Origin: Gammaproteobacteria bacterium
Lineage (GTDB): Bacteria; Pseudomonadota; Gammaproteobacteria; SZUA-152
Length of the DNA: 64,000 bases
NCBI GenBank assembly: GCA_029882975.1
Contig: JAOUJW010000003.1
Coordinates: 193,090 to 257,089 of the forward strand
Direction of reading: 5' to 3'
A model generated the notes under the pieces. It did not search any database. It was not told where the DNA came from and worked only from the letters and a program-made list of their open reading frames with translations. Positions 33,113 to 42,445 of this stretch are shown here, piece after piece. The position numbers and the translations under genes were made by a program. Each line of letters opens with the position of its first letter. The stretch's first letter is position 1.

Positions 33113-36100
33113 CTACTCGCTGTGTGCAGCTAATAATCGTAGTAATAGTTTGTTTTGAAAGTCCAAGGCATATTTTTGTTCAAACTCCAATATTAATTGT
33201 CGAGCTTTGGCGTGATTGTTTCTGAGTATTTCACCCAATAGAGCAGTTGCGGCAAGGAATTCGGTGTGGTCGGGGCTGGTGGCAATATTGTGTTGTAACA
33301 GCCACTGGCTCAATTCAGCCATTTCCCGGTGTTGTTTTTGACTTATGGCCTGGAATAGGCTGATCCAGTCCTGCTGTTGCGGTAGCAACTGGGAATAACA
33401 CGGACTGGCTGCAAAAGATCCCCACAACTTGGATAGTTCATGACTGCTCAGAAATGGAATGGTCGCGTTGCCCAGTTCCAATAGGTTGGTGATCCAGGTT
33501 TGAGAGTCGGCGCTTTCGCATTGGAAAAAAATTCGGTTCACTCGGGCGATAATGTCGCGAAATTTTAAGGGTAAAAGCATACTTTGGGTTTTGCCTGCAC
33601 CCGTGTTACTGCCCTGCTCGATGGCGTCATGATGGCTTAAATATCGGTCTCGAATGGCCATGGCCACCCGGGTGAACAGAGTTTTGGTGGGGGTATGGAA
33701 TTGGGTTATGTTTGTTGTGTCGTTTCCGTGTGTCGATGCGCCCAAGTACTTTAATGCCGGTGGATTGCTATAGCTCAGCGCAACCAGGCCACCCGCATGG
33801 GCATTGAGAAAACGAGTTTTGGCCGCTCCTAAATCCAAAACCGGGTAATAATCAGAATTGGCCGCTGAGGAATAACTGTCGAACAGGGGTTGAAAAACTT
33901 GCTTACTTCCCAGGCGCCGTAAGTTTAGATCGTCGAGAGTGCGGACGTGGATTTTCTTTAATTCGGCTTGTAGTTGTGGTTGGTTAAATACCGCAAGGTT
34001 ACTTCGGGGGACTCTACCTTGCACCCTGGCTACCAGTAAAATATCGCGGTCTGTGGCGGTGTAAATGACGTAATCGGAAAAATGGGGAGTGAGCGCTTTT
34101 GCTATGGTAGCAACCAGTTCCATGTCCAGTTCATACAATTGTATCCATTGTACCAATATGCCATTTTCACGGAGATAATTGGGGATCAGTCGATAAAATT
34201 CTTCGGTAAACAGGCCGGCTGTTCCGCTAACCCAGGGATTGGAGGGTTCGGAAATGATAATGTCGTATTTTTTGTTGTGGGTGGAAAAGTAAGTTTTGGC
34301 GTCATCAATGAAAATATGGCTGCGTGCGTCACTGTACGCCAATTCCACTCGGGGCCGAAATCCGGCCGCAGCCTCTACCATGGCGGGTTCTATTTCGATA
34401 GTATCCACAGTGCTTATGGCGCTTGAGGTTAGCAGCGTGTGGGTGCTGAGTCCGGATCCTAAGCCGATCACGGCGGCGGTTTGAGCTGTCGGGTTTAAGC
34501 TTAAGGGTACAGCGGCGGCGAGCACCATCGTGGGTTCGTCTGTAGAAACTTGGGGTGTGCCGGACATATTAATGTTGGCGTCCACCTTTCCATTGGTGCG
34601 TATATTGACGTGTCCATCGGCATCTCGATGTAAGTCAACGGTGGCTGCCTTGCCATCTTTGTGGTACAGGATTTGGGTGTCGGATTCTGAAATCAGCTTG
34701 CCGGTACGGTAAACTCCGGAGCCGGTTTTATATAAGTCCAACTGAGTTAAACCTAGCGCGCCCAGCAACACGGCGGCAGTACCGATACTCGCGCCTGCCA
34801 AAGTTCTTATTCCCAGTCCGGCGTAGTACAGCAGTATCAAGCCCAATACCATGTCGATAGCGGCTCCAGTCCACAGTGCATTCTTCAGTCCCAGCAGAGG
34901 GAGTCCTAAGTGTATGGCAAACATTACTCCGACAATGGCGCCGATTGTGTTAGCAGCATACACCGCGCCGATACTTTTTTCGCCGTGGCCACCGCCAAGA
35001 AGTAGAAAAGTAATTAACGGTAAGGTCATGCCCGCACAAAAAGTAGTGGGTAGCATAATCATCAGCGCAATACCGTGACTGGAAAGATTAAACAGGCTAT
35101 ATCCCAGATCTGTTTTTTCCAAGTTGGCGACCAGCCAACGCATCAGCTCAAAACTTTGGTCATATAAGGGGATGGTTCCCAGTGCCAGTGCCCCCATAGC
35201 TAACTGGATAATTGCTAAAACTAATATGGGCTTGGTAAATGTACCGATGCGATTGCGAATCCATAATCCACCGAATGCCAATCCAAAAATAAAAGCACTG
35301 AGCATGAGTTCAAAGGCGTGAGTGGAGCTGCCCAATACCAAGCTAAGCATGCGAATCCAACTGATTTCATAGATAAAGGATGCCGCACCAGTGAAAAAGG
35401 CGATGGACAACATCACCACAAACCAAGTGCCTCTACTATTATTGGTGTGGGTTTCCTGCGTTTTTATTTGGCTTACCGGATCGCCGGCGGGGTGATCTTT
35501 GACCAGTCGCCAAACCAGTACTGCCAGAATCAGGTTGATCAGGCCTGCACTTAATAAAGTGCCCGGAAGTCCCACATACTCGATCAGTACAAATCCGCTC
35601 GCCAAGACGCCGACAGCGGCACCAATGCTATTGGAAAAATACAAGATGGAGATGGAGCGGCCCGGTTGTTGGGGGAAGCGGCGCAATAATCCGGTGCTCA
35701 TCAAAGGGAAAGTCATTCCCAGTAATATGGATTGGGGTAAAATTAATAGGGAAGCCAGGGTCCATTTATAGATTCCGACAATGCCAGGGGAACCCAGTGC
35801 CGGCATGATGCTGTCGTAAGACCAGCCAGTGATCCCAACAAACAAGGGATGAAACAGTAGGGCAGCGGTGCCGATCAGGCCTTCGGCAATGGCGTAGCCG
35901 AGTAACAGGTTTTTCCACCGCGTGGAGTATTGGCTGCAAATGATTGAGCCCAGTGCCATACCTCCCATAAAAATAGCCAAAACCAGCGTTTGGGCGTAGG
36001 CTGCATGGCCTAGAAAAAGTTTTAGATAGTGCGACCAGATGGACTCATATATAAGGCCGGAAAAACCGGATATGGCAAACAGAATAAAGAAGACGAAGCG

Positions 36101-36184
36101 TTTGTTATAGTGTGTGTCCATGCGAAATAACTTGCAGCGTAGCCAAAGTGGAATCTTACACAAAATCCACAGGTAATGCGCCAT
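33113..36184 (-). CDS. Fused polytopic membrane (MFS-like) and spermidine-synthase-like protein
   Basis: 1023 residues. The first ~490 contain about a dozen membrane segments in two halves (GFSGLIYESIWSHYLKLFLG and ASFIYEISWIRMLSLVLGSS start each half and are related, an internal duplication). Residues about 560-790 form a Rossmann methyltransferase-like domain as in spermidine synthases: AAVIGLGSGLSTHTL, DTIEIEPAMVEAA, DIIISEPSNPW. The remaining C-terminus is helical. The family is widespread and its activity is mostly untested; polyamine export-synthesis has been suggested. ATG at 36184 has TAAGG upstream. It is transcribed divergently from resB. Confidence 0.83.
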   Translation of the reverse strand: MAHYLWILCKIPLWLRCKLFRMDTHYNKRFVFFILFAISGFSGLIYESIWSHYLKLFLGHAAYAQTLVLAIFMGGMALGSIICSQYSTRWKNLLLGYAIAEGLIGTAALLFHPLFVGITGWSYDSIMPALGSPGIVGIYKWTLASLLILPQSILLGMTFPLMSTGLLRRFPQQPGRSISILYFSNSIGAAVGVLASGFVLIEYVGLPGTLLSAGLINLILAVLVWRLVKDHPAGDPVSQIKTQETHTNNSRGTWFVVMLSIAFFTGAASFIYEISWIRMLSLVLGSSTHAFELMLSAFIFGLAFGGLWIRNRIGTFTKPILVLAIIQLAMGALALGTIPLYDQSFELMRWLVANLEKTDLGYSLFNLSSHGIALMIMLPTTFCAGMTLPLITFLLLGGGHGEKSIGAVYAANTIGAIVGVMFAIHLGLPLLGLKNALWTGAAIDMVLGLILLYYAGLGIRTLAGASIGTAAVLLGALGLTQLDLYKTGSGVYRTGKLISESDTQILYHKDGKAATVDLHRDADGHVNIRTNGKVDANINMSGTPQVSTDEPTMVLAAAVPLSLNPTAQTAAVIGLGSGLSTHTLLTSSAISTVDTIEIEPAMVEAAAGFRPRVELAYSDARSHIFIDDAKTYFSTHNKKYDIIISEPSNPWVSGTAGLFTEEFYRLIPNYLRENGILVQWIQLYELDMELVATIAKALTPHFSDYVIYTATDRDILLVARVQGRVPRSNLAVFNQPQLQAELKKIHVRTLDDLNLRRLGSKQVFQPLFDSYSSAANSDYYPVLDLGAAKTRFLNAHAGGLVALSYSNPPALKYLGASTHGNDTTNITQFHTPTKTLFTRVAMAIRDRYLSHHDAIEQGSNTGAGKTQSMLLPLKFRDIIARVNRIFFQCESADSQTWITNLLELGNATIPFLSSHELSKLWGSFAASPCYSQLLPQQQDWISLFQAISQKQHREMAELSQWLLQHNIATSPDHTEFLAATALLGEILRNNHAKARQLILEFEQKYALDFQNKLLLRLLAAHSE

Positions 36185-36244
36185 GGATACCTTATACGCA
36201 TACTAAAAACATGGCTATGGCTCGCGTCAGGGGAAGCGAATGGG

Positions 36245-36319
36245 TATAATCGGATTTACCGGTGCTGCATAAGGAATGGTAAGCAAATCCGCAGTGAGGC
36301 GGAAGCCGCCGGATTTTTT
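36245..36319 (+). promoter_or_regulatory. Candidate promoter and attenuator-like hairpin before resB
   Basis: A perfect TATAAT at 36245-36250 has no good -35. Downstream, GGCGG (36298-36302) pairs with CCGCC (36306-36310) and AAATCC (36285-36290) with GGATTT (36311-36316) across a bulge, followed by T residues, before the resB ATG. The arrangement would allow transcription attenuation of the biogenesis operon. Confidence 0.4.
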
Positions 36320-36353
36320 AGGCGAATGTGAGCGTTAATTACAGGCGTTGGTG

Positions 36354-37439
36354 ATGAATTTTTTACGTCGGCTGGCTTCATTGAAAGTGACACTGTTGGG
36401 CATGGCTCTGCTGGCCGCCGGTGCTATGGCTATTTACGGTAACCCGGCACAAATTCCCGCCTGGGTGTTGACCGTGCCTTTAATGGTTTTGGCCCTTAAT
36501 TTAACCGCAGCTATCATAACCAATGTGCGCATTAACCAGCAGCCTGGATTACTGGTATTTCATGTATGTTTGTTGGCCCTGGTGATTCTAGCCGGAGTAG
36601 GCCGGTTAACCTATTTGGATAGCCATGTCGAACTGCCTATCGGAACCCGTTTTGATGCTGCTGAGATGTTGGACACCCGGACTGGCATATTTCACCAAGG
36701 AAATATTGATAAAGTCGCATTTACTCAAGGTGAGTTTTCGGTGGAGTACTCCCCGGGTATACAGCGAGGGCGCACTTATAGTCATGTACAGCTTAGAGAA
36801 GCGTCAGGTCGGTGGGTGGAGCAAGTGATTGGTGACGACAGTCCTTTGTTGTCGCACGGGTACCGGTTTTACACTACACACAATAAGGGTTTTACGGTTG
36901 TGCTGCATTGGATGCCGGATAACGGTACGCCCCGTTTGGGAACTATCAATATGCCTTCCTTCCCTTTGTTTGACTATAAGCAGGATAATCGCTGGACACC
37001 GCCGGAAAGCAAAAAGGAAATTAAATTTTGGTTGCAGCTCACCACGGCAATGGATGTTAGCAAATCCTGGGTGCTCAGTCACAGGAACTCCTCCGGCGTC
37101 TTGGTAGTCACACACAGGGGACAAAGGACTGAGCTGGGTTTGGGCCAAAGTGTAGATCTCGGGGATGGGGTGTTACGTTTTGAGCGCTTGAGTATGTGGA
37201 TGGGGTATCGGATTTTTTATGACCCTACGATTCACTGGATGTTTTTTATTTCTATAGCGGGTGTTTTGGGTTTGGGGCAATACTTTTGGAAGAAAATCAA
37301 TTTGCAACCCTGGATGGAGGCTGAATCATCGGAGGGTTCCGATGTGACAGATGCGGAAAATACGGACGAGGCTAACGGTTCGGTAAAAAACGGTTCGGTA
37401 AAAACCGCTACACTACCAACAAAAAGGGGAGTGGTGTGA
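36354..37439 (+). CDS. resB: ResB-like cytochrome c biogenesis protein (System II)
   Basis: 361 residues from ATG 36354 (in-frame TTG and GTG lie 6 and 3 nt before). N-terminal membrane segments (LKVTLLGMALLAAGAMAIYG, VLTVPLMVLALNLTAAIIT, LLVFHVCLLALVILAG), a long periplasmic domain (about 90-285), and a last membrane segment after RIFYDPTIHWMFFISIAGVLGLGQYF, the ResB signature. Short for the family. ResB and CcsA together export heme and attach it to apocytochromes in System II. The stop overlaps the ccsA start. Sits directly upstream of the complete System I locus. Confidence 0.82.
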   Translation: MNFLRRLASLKVTLLGMALLAAGAMAIYGNPAQIPAWVLTVPLMVLALNLTAAIITNVRINQQPGLLVFHVCLLALVILAGVGRLTYLDSHVELPIGTRFDAAEMLDTRTGIFHQGNIDKVAFTQGEFSVEYSPGIQRGRTYSHVQLREASGRWVEQVIGDDSPLLSHGYRFYTTHNKGFTVVLHWMPDNGTPRLGTINMPSFPLFDYKQDNRWTPPESKKEIKFWLQLTTAMDVSKSWVLSHRNSSGVLVVTHRGQRTELGLGQSVDLGDGVLRFERLSMWMGYRIFYDPTIHWMFFISIAGVLGLGQYFWKKINLQPWMEAESSEGSDVTDAENTDEANGSVKNGSVKTATLPTKRGVV

Positions 37440-38290
37440 TGAGTACAGGCATTGTTGCAGAATTGCCTTGGTTATGGGCCGGGTTGACTGCCTATCTGGT
37501 TGCCACATTCGTAACCATATGGGGGGTTTCTCCGCGCTATTCGGGAAATGCGTTGGTTAAAAATAAATCCCACGAAACCGTCGTTTTGGTCTTATTGGCT
37601 TTGGGGGTGGTTTTGCTTGCGGTTGCCATATCAGCGCGCTGGGTGCGCATTGGTCACGGGCCCTGGATCAGTTTGTTTGAACTTCTAATGAGTCAGTTGT
37701 GGAGTTTGGGGCTAATATTTTTGTTTTTGTATTGGCGTCTTCCGGGGTTGCGCCCCAGTGCGGTTATTGTGCTGCCGGTAATGTGGATATTGGGTAGTTG
37801 GGTATTGACTTTGGAGCCCAGTCCCAGTCACTTTCCTGCTACTTATTATAATGCCTGGAAATGGTCTCATGTGGGTTTGGGGAAAATGTTTTTAGGCTTG
37901 TTATTGGTGGCGGTCGGTCTGGGTGGGGTGATGATCTTACGTCGCACGGAGCGAGGTCGAAAATGGTTCAGCTCCATGCCCAGTGATATGGTAGTGGATC
38001 GTCTGGCTTGGCGGTTCATGATGCTGGCATTGGTATTTGATAGTCTTATGCTGATTGCCGGGGCAGTATGGGCACAGGATGCCTGGGGACGTTATTGGGC
38101 CTGGGATTCCTTGGAAACCTCAGCATTTCTAACCTGGTTGTTTTTAGCTATTGGCCTGCATGTGCGTCTCAGTTATAAAGTGCCTTACTGGGCCAGCGGC
38201 TTGCTAATTATTGGTGTATTTTTTATGGCGTTTGCAACCTATTTTGGGACTCCTTATATCAGTCCGGCGGCGCATAAAGGAGTAATCTAA
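37439..38290 (+). CDS. ccsA: CcsA-like cytochrome c biogenesis / heme-handling membrane protein (System II)
   Basis: 283 residues from ATG 37439, overlapping the resB stop (GTGATGA). About eight membrane segments. The tryptophan-rich WWD-type motif is AWGRYWAWDSLETSAFLTWL near residues 215-235, with flanking His in WKWSHVGLGK and GLHVRLSY, the arrangement that binds heme at the periplasmic face in CcsA/CcmC/CcmF proteins. Its pairing with ResB and the SLETSAF variant favour CcsA over CcmC, and a true ccmC occurs at 41037. It partners with ResB for heme delivery. Confidence 0.85.
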   Translation: MSTGIVAELPWLWAGLTAYLVATFVTIWGVSPRYSGNALVKNKSHETVVLVLLALGVVLLAVAISARWVRIGHGPWISLFELLMSQLWSLGLIFLFLYWRLPGLRPSAVIVLPVMWILGSWVLTLEPSPSHFPATYYNAWKWSHVGLGKMFLGLLLVAVGLGGVMILRRTERGRKWFSSMPSDMVVDRLAWRFMMLALVFDSLMLIAGAVWAQDAWGRYWAWDSLETSAFLTWLFLAIGLHVRLSYKVPYWASGLLIIGVFFMAFATYFGTPYISPAAHKGVI

Positions 38291-38976
38291 TGGCGGCTAA
38301 GAGCAATCACAGTCATTTAATGTCCATTACTGTCGTAGTGTTGGCCTGCGTAGCGATTGGCTTTAGCGTACAGATGGCGCAACGGTATGCAACTGAATCC
38401 ACCAATGTTTATGCAATGGGTAATACGATTCAGGGTTACCAGCGTCCCGGTTCCCATTTGGCGGTGAGGTTGTCTCCGGAAGATGCCAAGACAGTGCAGG
38501 ATAGTTTTGAAAGGGCGGCGGCGTTAATTCACGCGGGTCAGTACGAGTACGCGATTAAGGCGTTGGATCAAGTGATTCGATTGCACCCCAAGCTCCCCTC
38601 GGCCTACGTCAATATGGGGTATGCATACCTGAACTTGGAGGATTATCGATCCGCAGCATCGGCGTTTGCTAAAGCTATCGATTTGAGGCCCGAACAGGCT
38701 AATGCCTACTATGGGATGGCGGAAGTGTTGGAAAAGACCAACGAGCTTGAGACTGCATTGGGTTTTATGCGTACTTTTATCCATTTATCCGATCCGGGCG
38801 ATCCATTCATGGCCAAGGCGCGGTCTGCATTGTGGGAATGGGAGGCTGAGTTAGGTCGCATACCGGGAGTTGAGCCTGGAACTCCGGACAATAAATCTCA
38901 GCTGATTATTAAAAATTCGCCTCACAAACCACCGGTTTCCGGTCAAGCGCCTCATTCGGCAAAGACCAAGCCCTGA
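38290..38976 (+). CDS. Membrane-anchored TPR protein
   Basis: 228 residues, starting with TAATG overlap at the ccsA stop. N-terminal hydrophobic anchor (SITVVVLACVAIGFSVQMAQ) and then at least three tetratricopeptide repeats: AALIHAGQYEYAIKALDQVI, PSAYVNMGYAYLNLEDYRSA and ANAYYGMAEVLEKTNELETA (residues about 75-180). A Pro-rich tail follows. By analogy with CcmI/NrfG it may hold apocytochrome c near the ResB-CcsA complex. No heme or Cys motif. Confidence 0.8.
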   Translation: MAAKSNHSHLMSITVVVLACVAIGFSVQMAQRYATESTNVYAMGNTIQGYQRPGSHLAVRLSPEDAKTVQDSFERAAALIHAGQYEYAIKALDQVIRLHPKLPSAYVNMGYAYLNLEDYRSAASAFAKAIDLRPEQANAYYGMAEVLEKTNELETALGFMRTFIHLSDPGDPFMAKARSALWEWEAELGRIPGVEPGTPDNKSQLIIKNSPHKPPVSGQAPHSAKTKP

Positions 38977-38979
38977 ACT

Positions 38980-39525
38980 ATGGGGCAACACTCATTCTCA
39001 CGGGTGCTTTGTGGTTTCCTCTGTGGGTTCCTGATAGCCTGCTCCGAATCGACGTCGCCACAATTGAAGGTGCACGTGGGGCAGACGTTTCCAAACCTGG
39101 AGCTAAGCGATTTGCACAACAAGCCGGTGGAGCTGAAAATGGCTTCCGGGCGCCTATTGGTGTTAAATTTTTGGGCGACCTGGTGTCCTCCGTGTCGACA
39201 CGAAATGCCCAGTTTGGATCGGTTGTCCCATTTACTGGATTCGGATCGAGTGGCTATTGTAGGGATCTCCATGGATAGTGATGATCACCTGGTGCGAGAG
39301 TTTTTGCTGGAGCGCAAGATTTTTTTTCGCAATTTAATGGATCGCGACATGACTCAAACCACAGCACGGATAGGGATAAGGGTGTTTCCTTCCACTTTCT
39401 ATGTAGGTCCCGATGGAAAATTGCTCAAAGTGGACGAAGGCGGTAAGGTCTGGGATACCCCGGAAGTTGTCCGTGAAATAAAGTCCCTGTTGGCTGCCTA
39501 TGATAAGCCTTTAAAAAATAAATAA
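38980..39525 (+). CDS. TlpA/ResA-like thioredoxin lipoprotein
   Basis: 181 residues. The N-terminus FLCGFLIACSES has a lipobox-like LIAC site, so it is probably a membrane-anchored periplasmic lipoprotein. Thioredoxin-fold motif FWATWCPPCRHEMP has the redox pair Cys69-Cys72, and the cis-Pro strand is VFPSTFYV. ResA (CcsX) reduces the heme-binding cysteines of apocytochrome c before ligation. As the fourth gene of the resB-ccsA-TPR run it completes a System II set, distinct from the CcmG at 44492. Confidence 0.85.
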   Translation: MGQHSFSRVLCGFLCGFLIACSESTSPQLKVHVGQTFPNLELSDLHNKPVELKMASGRLLVLNFWATWCPPCRHEMPSLDRLSHLLDSDRVAIVGISMDSDDHLVREFLLERKIFFRNLMDRDMTQTTARIGIRVFPSTFYVGPDGKLLKVDEGGKVWDTPEVVREIKSLLAAYDKPLKNK

Positions 39526-39721
39526 TTTTCCCATACATTGTTTTTTCGGATGGTTTATAAGCCCCCGGCGTATACAGGTGTTTTTAGATTAAAAACAATG
39601 TGATGCGTGCGAGCTTTGATAAACAAAAAGTGATAAACTGCGGTTTTTCTTTGCGGCCATATAAGGTAGTTCTAAGTGATCCTAGAGCATGTGACGGTCC
39701 CGGTTTGAGAAGTGCGCAGCT

Positions 39722-40339
39722 ATGTTGGAAGTGAAAAATCTGCAATGCGTACGTGGTGATCACTGTTTGTTTACCGGGTTAAATTTTTCCCTGGATACGG
39801 GCGAACTAATACACCTACGCGGGTCTAATGGGAGTGGTAAAACCAGTTTGCTGCGCACAATTTGCGGATTGATGGTGCCGGCTGACGGAGAGGTGCTTTG
39901 GAATGGGGAAAGTATCGCCCGGTTACGGGACGAATTTTTCCAACACTTACTGTATTTCGGGCATTTGGGTGGAATTAAGGGCGAGTTAAGCGCTACAGAA
40001 AACCTACAACTGGCATTCCAGTTGGCAGGAGCAAATAAAAACCAGAAGCAGATAGAGACCGCGTTGGCGGACCTAGGGCTTGCTGGACGGGAGGACTTAC
40101 CTACTAAAGTATTATCACAAGGCCAGAAACGTCGTGTGGCATTGGCGCGATTGCTTTTAACAGACGCCGTGTTATGGGTGTTGGATGAACCGTTCACCGC
40201 ACTGGATGTGGCTGCGGTTGAGTTTCTGAAACAATTGATCGTTCGGCACGTTGAGTCCGGGGGTATGGTCATTTTGACCACGCACCAAGAAGTGGAAATC
40301 GACACCGGCACGATTCGACATATCAGTTTAGACTCATGA
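39722..40339 (+). CDS. ccmA: Cytochrome c biogenesis ATP-binding protein CcmA
   Basis: 205 residues, the CcmA length. Walker A GSNGSGKTS, signature SQGQKRRVALARLLL, Walker B VLWVLDEPFTALD and the His switch LTTHQE are all present. CcmA with CcmB and CcmC powers release of holo-CcmE (heme-loaded) in System I. Overlaps ccmB by 4 bp. About 195 bp of non-coding sequence separates it from the ResA-like gene, so the Ccm locus may have its own promoter. Confidence 0.95.
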   Translation: MLEVKNLQCVRGDHCLFTGLNFSLDTGELIHLRGSNGSGKTSLLRTICGLMVPADGEVLWNGESIARLRDEFFQHLLYFGHLGGIKGELSATENLQLAFQLAGANKNQKQIETALADLGLAGREDLPTKVLSQGQKRRVALARLLLTDAVLWVLDEPFTALDVAAVEFLKQLIVRHVESGGMVILTTHQEVEIDTGTIRHISLDS

Positions 40340-41019
40340 ATCAGCCCAGCTTATTTACGGCTTGTCGGTCCATGTTGGTACGGGATTTGGTTTTGGCCAT
40401 GAGGCGCCGCGCCGATGTGTTAACCACATTGTTCTTTTTCTTGATAGTGGTGAGTCTGTTTCCTTTAGGTGTTGGACCGGAAACAAAAACCCTCAAGGAA
40501 ATAGGTGCCGGAGTGATTTGGGTGGCTGCCCTGTTGGCTTCCATGCTCTCGCTGGGGCGCTTGTTTGCAGATGATTATCAGGATGGTACGCTGGAGCAAA
40601 TATTACTGCTACCGCACCCTTTGTCCCTGTTGGTCTTAAGTAAAATTTTGGCTCATTGGTTGGTTTCCGGTTTGCCCTTAGTCTTGTTTTCGCCTTTGCT
40701 GGGATTGCAGTTGGGTCTGGATTTAGAGAGTATTCAACTACTTATGTTGACTCTGCTGATGGGGACCCCGGTTTTGAGTCTTCTCGGTGCTGTTGGAGCA
40801 GCTCTGACCCTGGGTTTACGTGGTGGCGGGGTGCTGGTTTCATTATTGGTGCTGCCATTGTATATTCCGGTACTGATTTTTGGTGCCATGGCAGTGGATG
40901 TGGCAGTCGTCGGCTTGGATAACGGTGCGCATTTATCTCTGTTGGGTGTGTTTGTGACACTATCAGTATTGCTTTGTCCCTTGGCGACAGCAACCGCGTT
41001 ACGCATTAGTTTGGAATAA
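40336..41019 (+). CDS. ccmB: Heme exporter protein CcmB
   Basis: 227 residues with six membrane segments (for example TTLFFFLIVVSLFPLGVG and VLVSLLVLPLYIPVLIFGA). The FADDYQDGTLEQILLLPHPL cytoplasmic loop is characteristic of CcmB. It forms the membrane part of the CcmAB transporter-like complex. Translationally coupled to ccmA. Confidence 0.95.
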   Translation: MNQPSLFTACRSMLVRDLVLAMRRRADVLTTLFFFLIVVSLFPLGVGPETKTLKEIGAGVIWVAALLASMLSLGRLFADDYQDGTLEQILLLPHPLSLLVLSKILAHWLVSGLPLVLFSPLLGLQLGLDLESIQLLMLTLLMGTPVLSLLGAVGAALTLGLRGGGVLVSLLVLPLYIPVLIFGAMAVDVAVVGLDNGAHLSLLGVFVTLSVLLCPLATATALRISLE

Positions 41020-41036
41020 TAGAATTGGATTAAGGC

Positions 41037-41792
41037 ATGGGATTTAAAAACTCAATAGTGTGGTTATATTTTTCGTCGCCGAAGAATTTCTATCCCTTTG
41101 CAGGGAAGCTCATTCCCTGGATCGCCGCTTTGTCTGCCATCCTAACCGTTGTTGGTCTTTATATCGGGTTTTTTGTGGCTCCGCCGGACTATCAACAGGG
41201 CGACAGTTACCGCATCATATTTATCCACGTTCCTGCCGCGTGGATGTCCATGTTTATTTATTTCTTGATGGCGGTGTACGCCATTGTTGGTTTGGTCTGG
41301 AATATAAAAATGGCTGAAACCATGGCGTCTGCTCTGGCGCCCACCGGAGCCTTGTTTACTTTTCTGGCACTGTGGACGGGAGCCCTTTGGGGTAAACCTA
41401 CCTGGGGGACTTACTGGGTTTGGGATGCAAGGCTAACTTCCTATCTGATTTTATTGTTTCTTTATATCGGTTTCATGTCACTGGAATCAGCTATCGACGA
41501 TTCCCGCCGTGCTGCTAAAGCAAGCGCCTTAGTTGCAATTGTGGGTGCGTTCAATTTGCCTATCATTTATTTTTCCGTGAAGTGGTGGAATACGCTGCAC
41601 CAAGGGATGAGTGTATCGTCTTCCGGTTTGAAAATGGCACCTTCCATGTCAGCCGCTATGTTCACCATGACATTTGCATTCTGGACCTATGCAATAGCTG
41701 TGGTGTTGATGCGGGCTCGTACCAAGATTTTGGAACGGGAGCGGCAAACGGCGTGGGTTCAGGAATTGGTATCCGGCAGTAGCAAAGGTTAG
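41037..41792 (+). CDS. ccmC: Heme handling protein CcmC
   Basis: 251 residues, six membrane segments. WWD motif WGKPTWGTYWVWDARLTSYL at about residues 119-138, with external His in FIHVPAAWM and WNTLHQG as heme axial ligands. CcmC places heme on CcmE. It follows ccmB by 17 bp. Confidence 0.96.
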   Translation: MGFKNSIVWLYFSSPKNFYPFAGKLIPWIAALSAILTVVGLYIGFFVAPPDYQQGDSYRIIFIHVPAAWMSMFIYFLMAVYAIVGLVWNIKMAETMASALAPTGALFTFLALWTGALWGKPTWGTYWVWDARLTSYLILLFLYIGFMSLESAIDDSRRAAKASALVAIVGAFNLPIIYFSVKWWNTLHQGMSVSSSGLKMAPSMSAAMFTMTFAFWTYAIAVVLMRARTKILERERQTAWVQELVSGSSKG

Positions 41793-41804
41793 CAGGTACA
41801 GCTT

Positions 41805-41972
41805 ATGGCAGAATTTTTCGCAATGGGTGGTTACGCATTTTATGTATGGGGATCATACGGTGTGACGGCTTTATTTATGTTGGCCGAAGTGATTTTGGTC
41901 GTTAGAGGCAAAAAGACCATGTTGCAACGAGTGTCACGAATGGTCCGAATGAATACGCAGGTGAAGCAATGA
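41805..41972 (+). CDS. ccmD: Heme exporter protein CcmD
   Basis: 55 residues: short periplasmic start (MAEFFAMGGYAFYVWGSYG), one membrane helix (VTALFMLAEVILVV) and a basic cytoplasmic tail, which is the whole of CcmD. It stabilises the CcmABC-CcmE complex and helps release holo-CcmE. Starts 12 bp after ccmC and overlaps ccmE by ATGA. Confidence 0.92.
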   Translation: MAEFFAMGGYAFYVWGSYGVTALFMLAEVILVVRGKKTMLQRVSRMVRMNTQVKQ

Positions 41973-42424
41973 AAGCGAGACATAAAAGATTGGGTTTTAT
42001 CGCTGTGGGCGTAGTAGGCCTGGGGCTGGTTCTGACCTTGCTGGTAAAAGTGTTCAACGAAAACTTAATGTTTTTCCATAGTCCCTCTGAGGTGGCGCAA
42101 AACAAAGTGCCATTGAATAAGGAGTTTCGTCTGGGCGGTTTGGTGGAAGAGGGTAGCGTAAAACGAGAAGATGACGGTCTAACCGTACATTTTCGCGTGA
42201 CTGATAACGCGCAAACCGTACAGGTTACTTATACCGGCATATTGCCGGACTTGTTCCGCGAAGGTCAAGGTGTGATCGCTCAGGGGAAACTGTCCAATGG
42301 CGTTTTTAATGCCAGCGAAGTGCTGGCAAAGCACGATGAAACCTATATGCCACCCGAGGTGCAGGATGCTTTGGATAAAGCCAAGCAACAAACTGCGTCA
42401 ACGGTGGACAACAAAACCAATTAG
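41969..42424 (+). CDS. ccmE: Periplasmic heme chaperone CcmE
   Basis: 151 residues. One N-terminal anchor (HKRLGFIAVGVVGLGLVLTLLV) and an OB-fold domain. The covalent heme-binding site is His122 in VLAKHDETYMPP, with Tyr126 as axial ligand, the H-x3-Y form. It carries heme from CcmABC to CcmFH. Translationally coupled to ccmD. Confidence 0.96.
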   Translation: MKARHKRLGFIAVGVVGLGLVLTLLVKVFNENLMFFHSPSEVAQNKVPLNKEFRLGGLVEEGSVKREDDGLTVHFRVTDNAQTVQVTYTGILPDLFREGQGVIAQGKLSNGVFNASEVLAKHDETYMPPEVQDALDKAKQQTASTVDNKTN

Positions 42425-42445
42425 AATCCGGCACAGGAGAGAATC

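Noticed and set aside
33113-36184. Authentic spermidine synthase completing the pathway with speD
   Set aside because: The protein is a membrane-fusion of the MFS/spermidine-synthase-like type whose catalytic activity is not established; not called speE.
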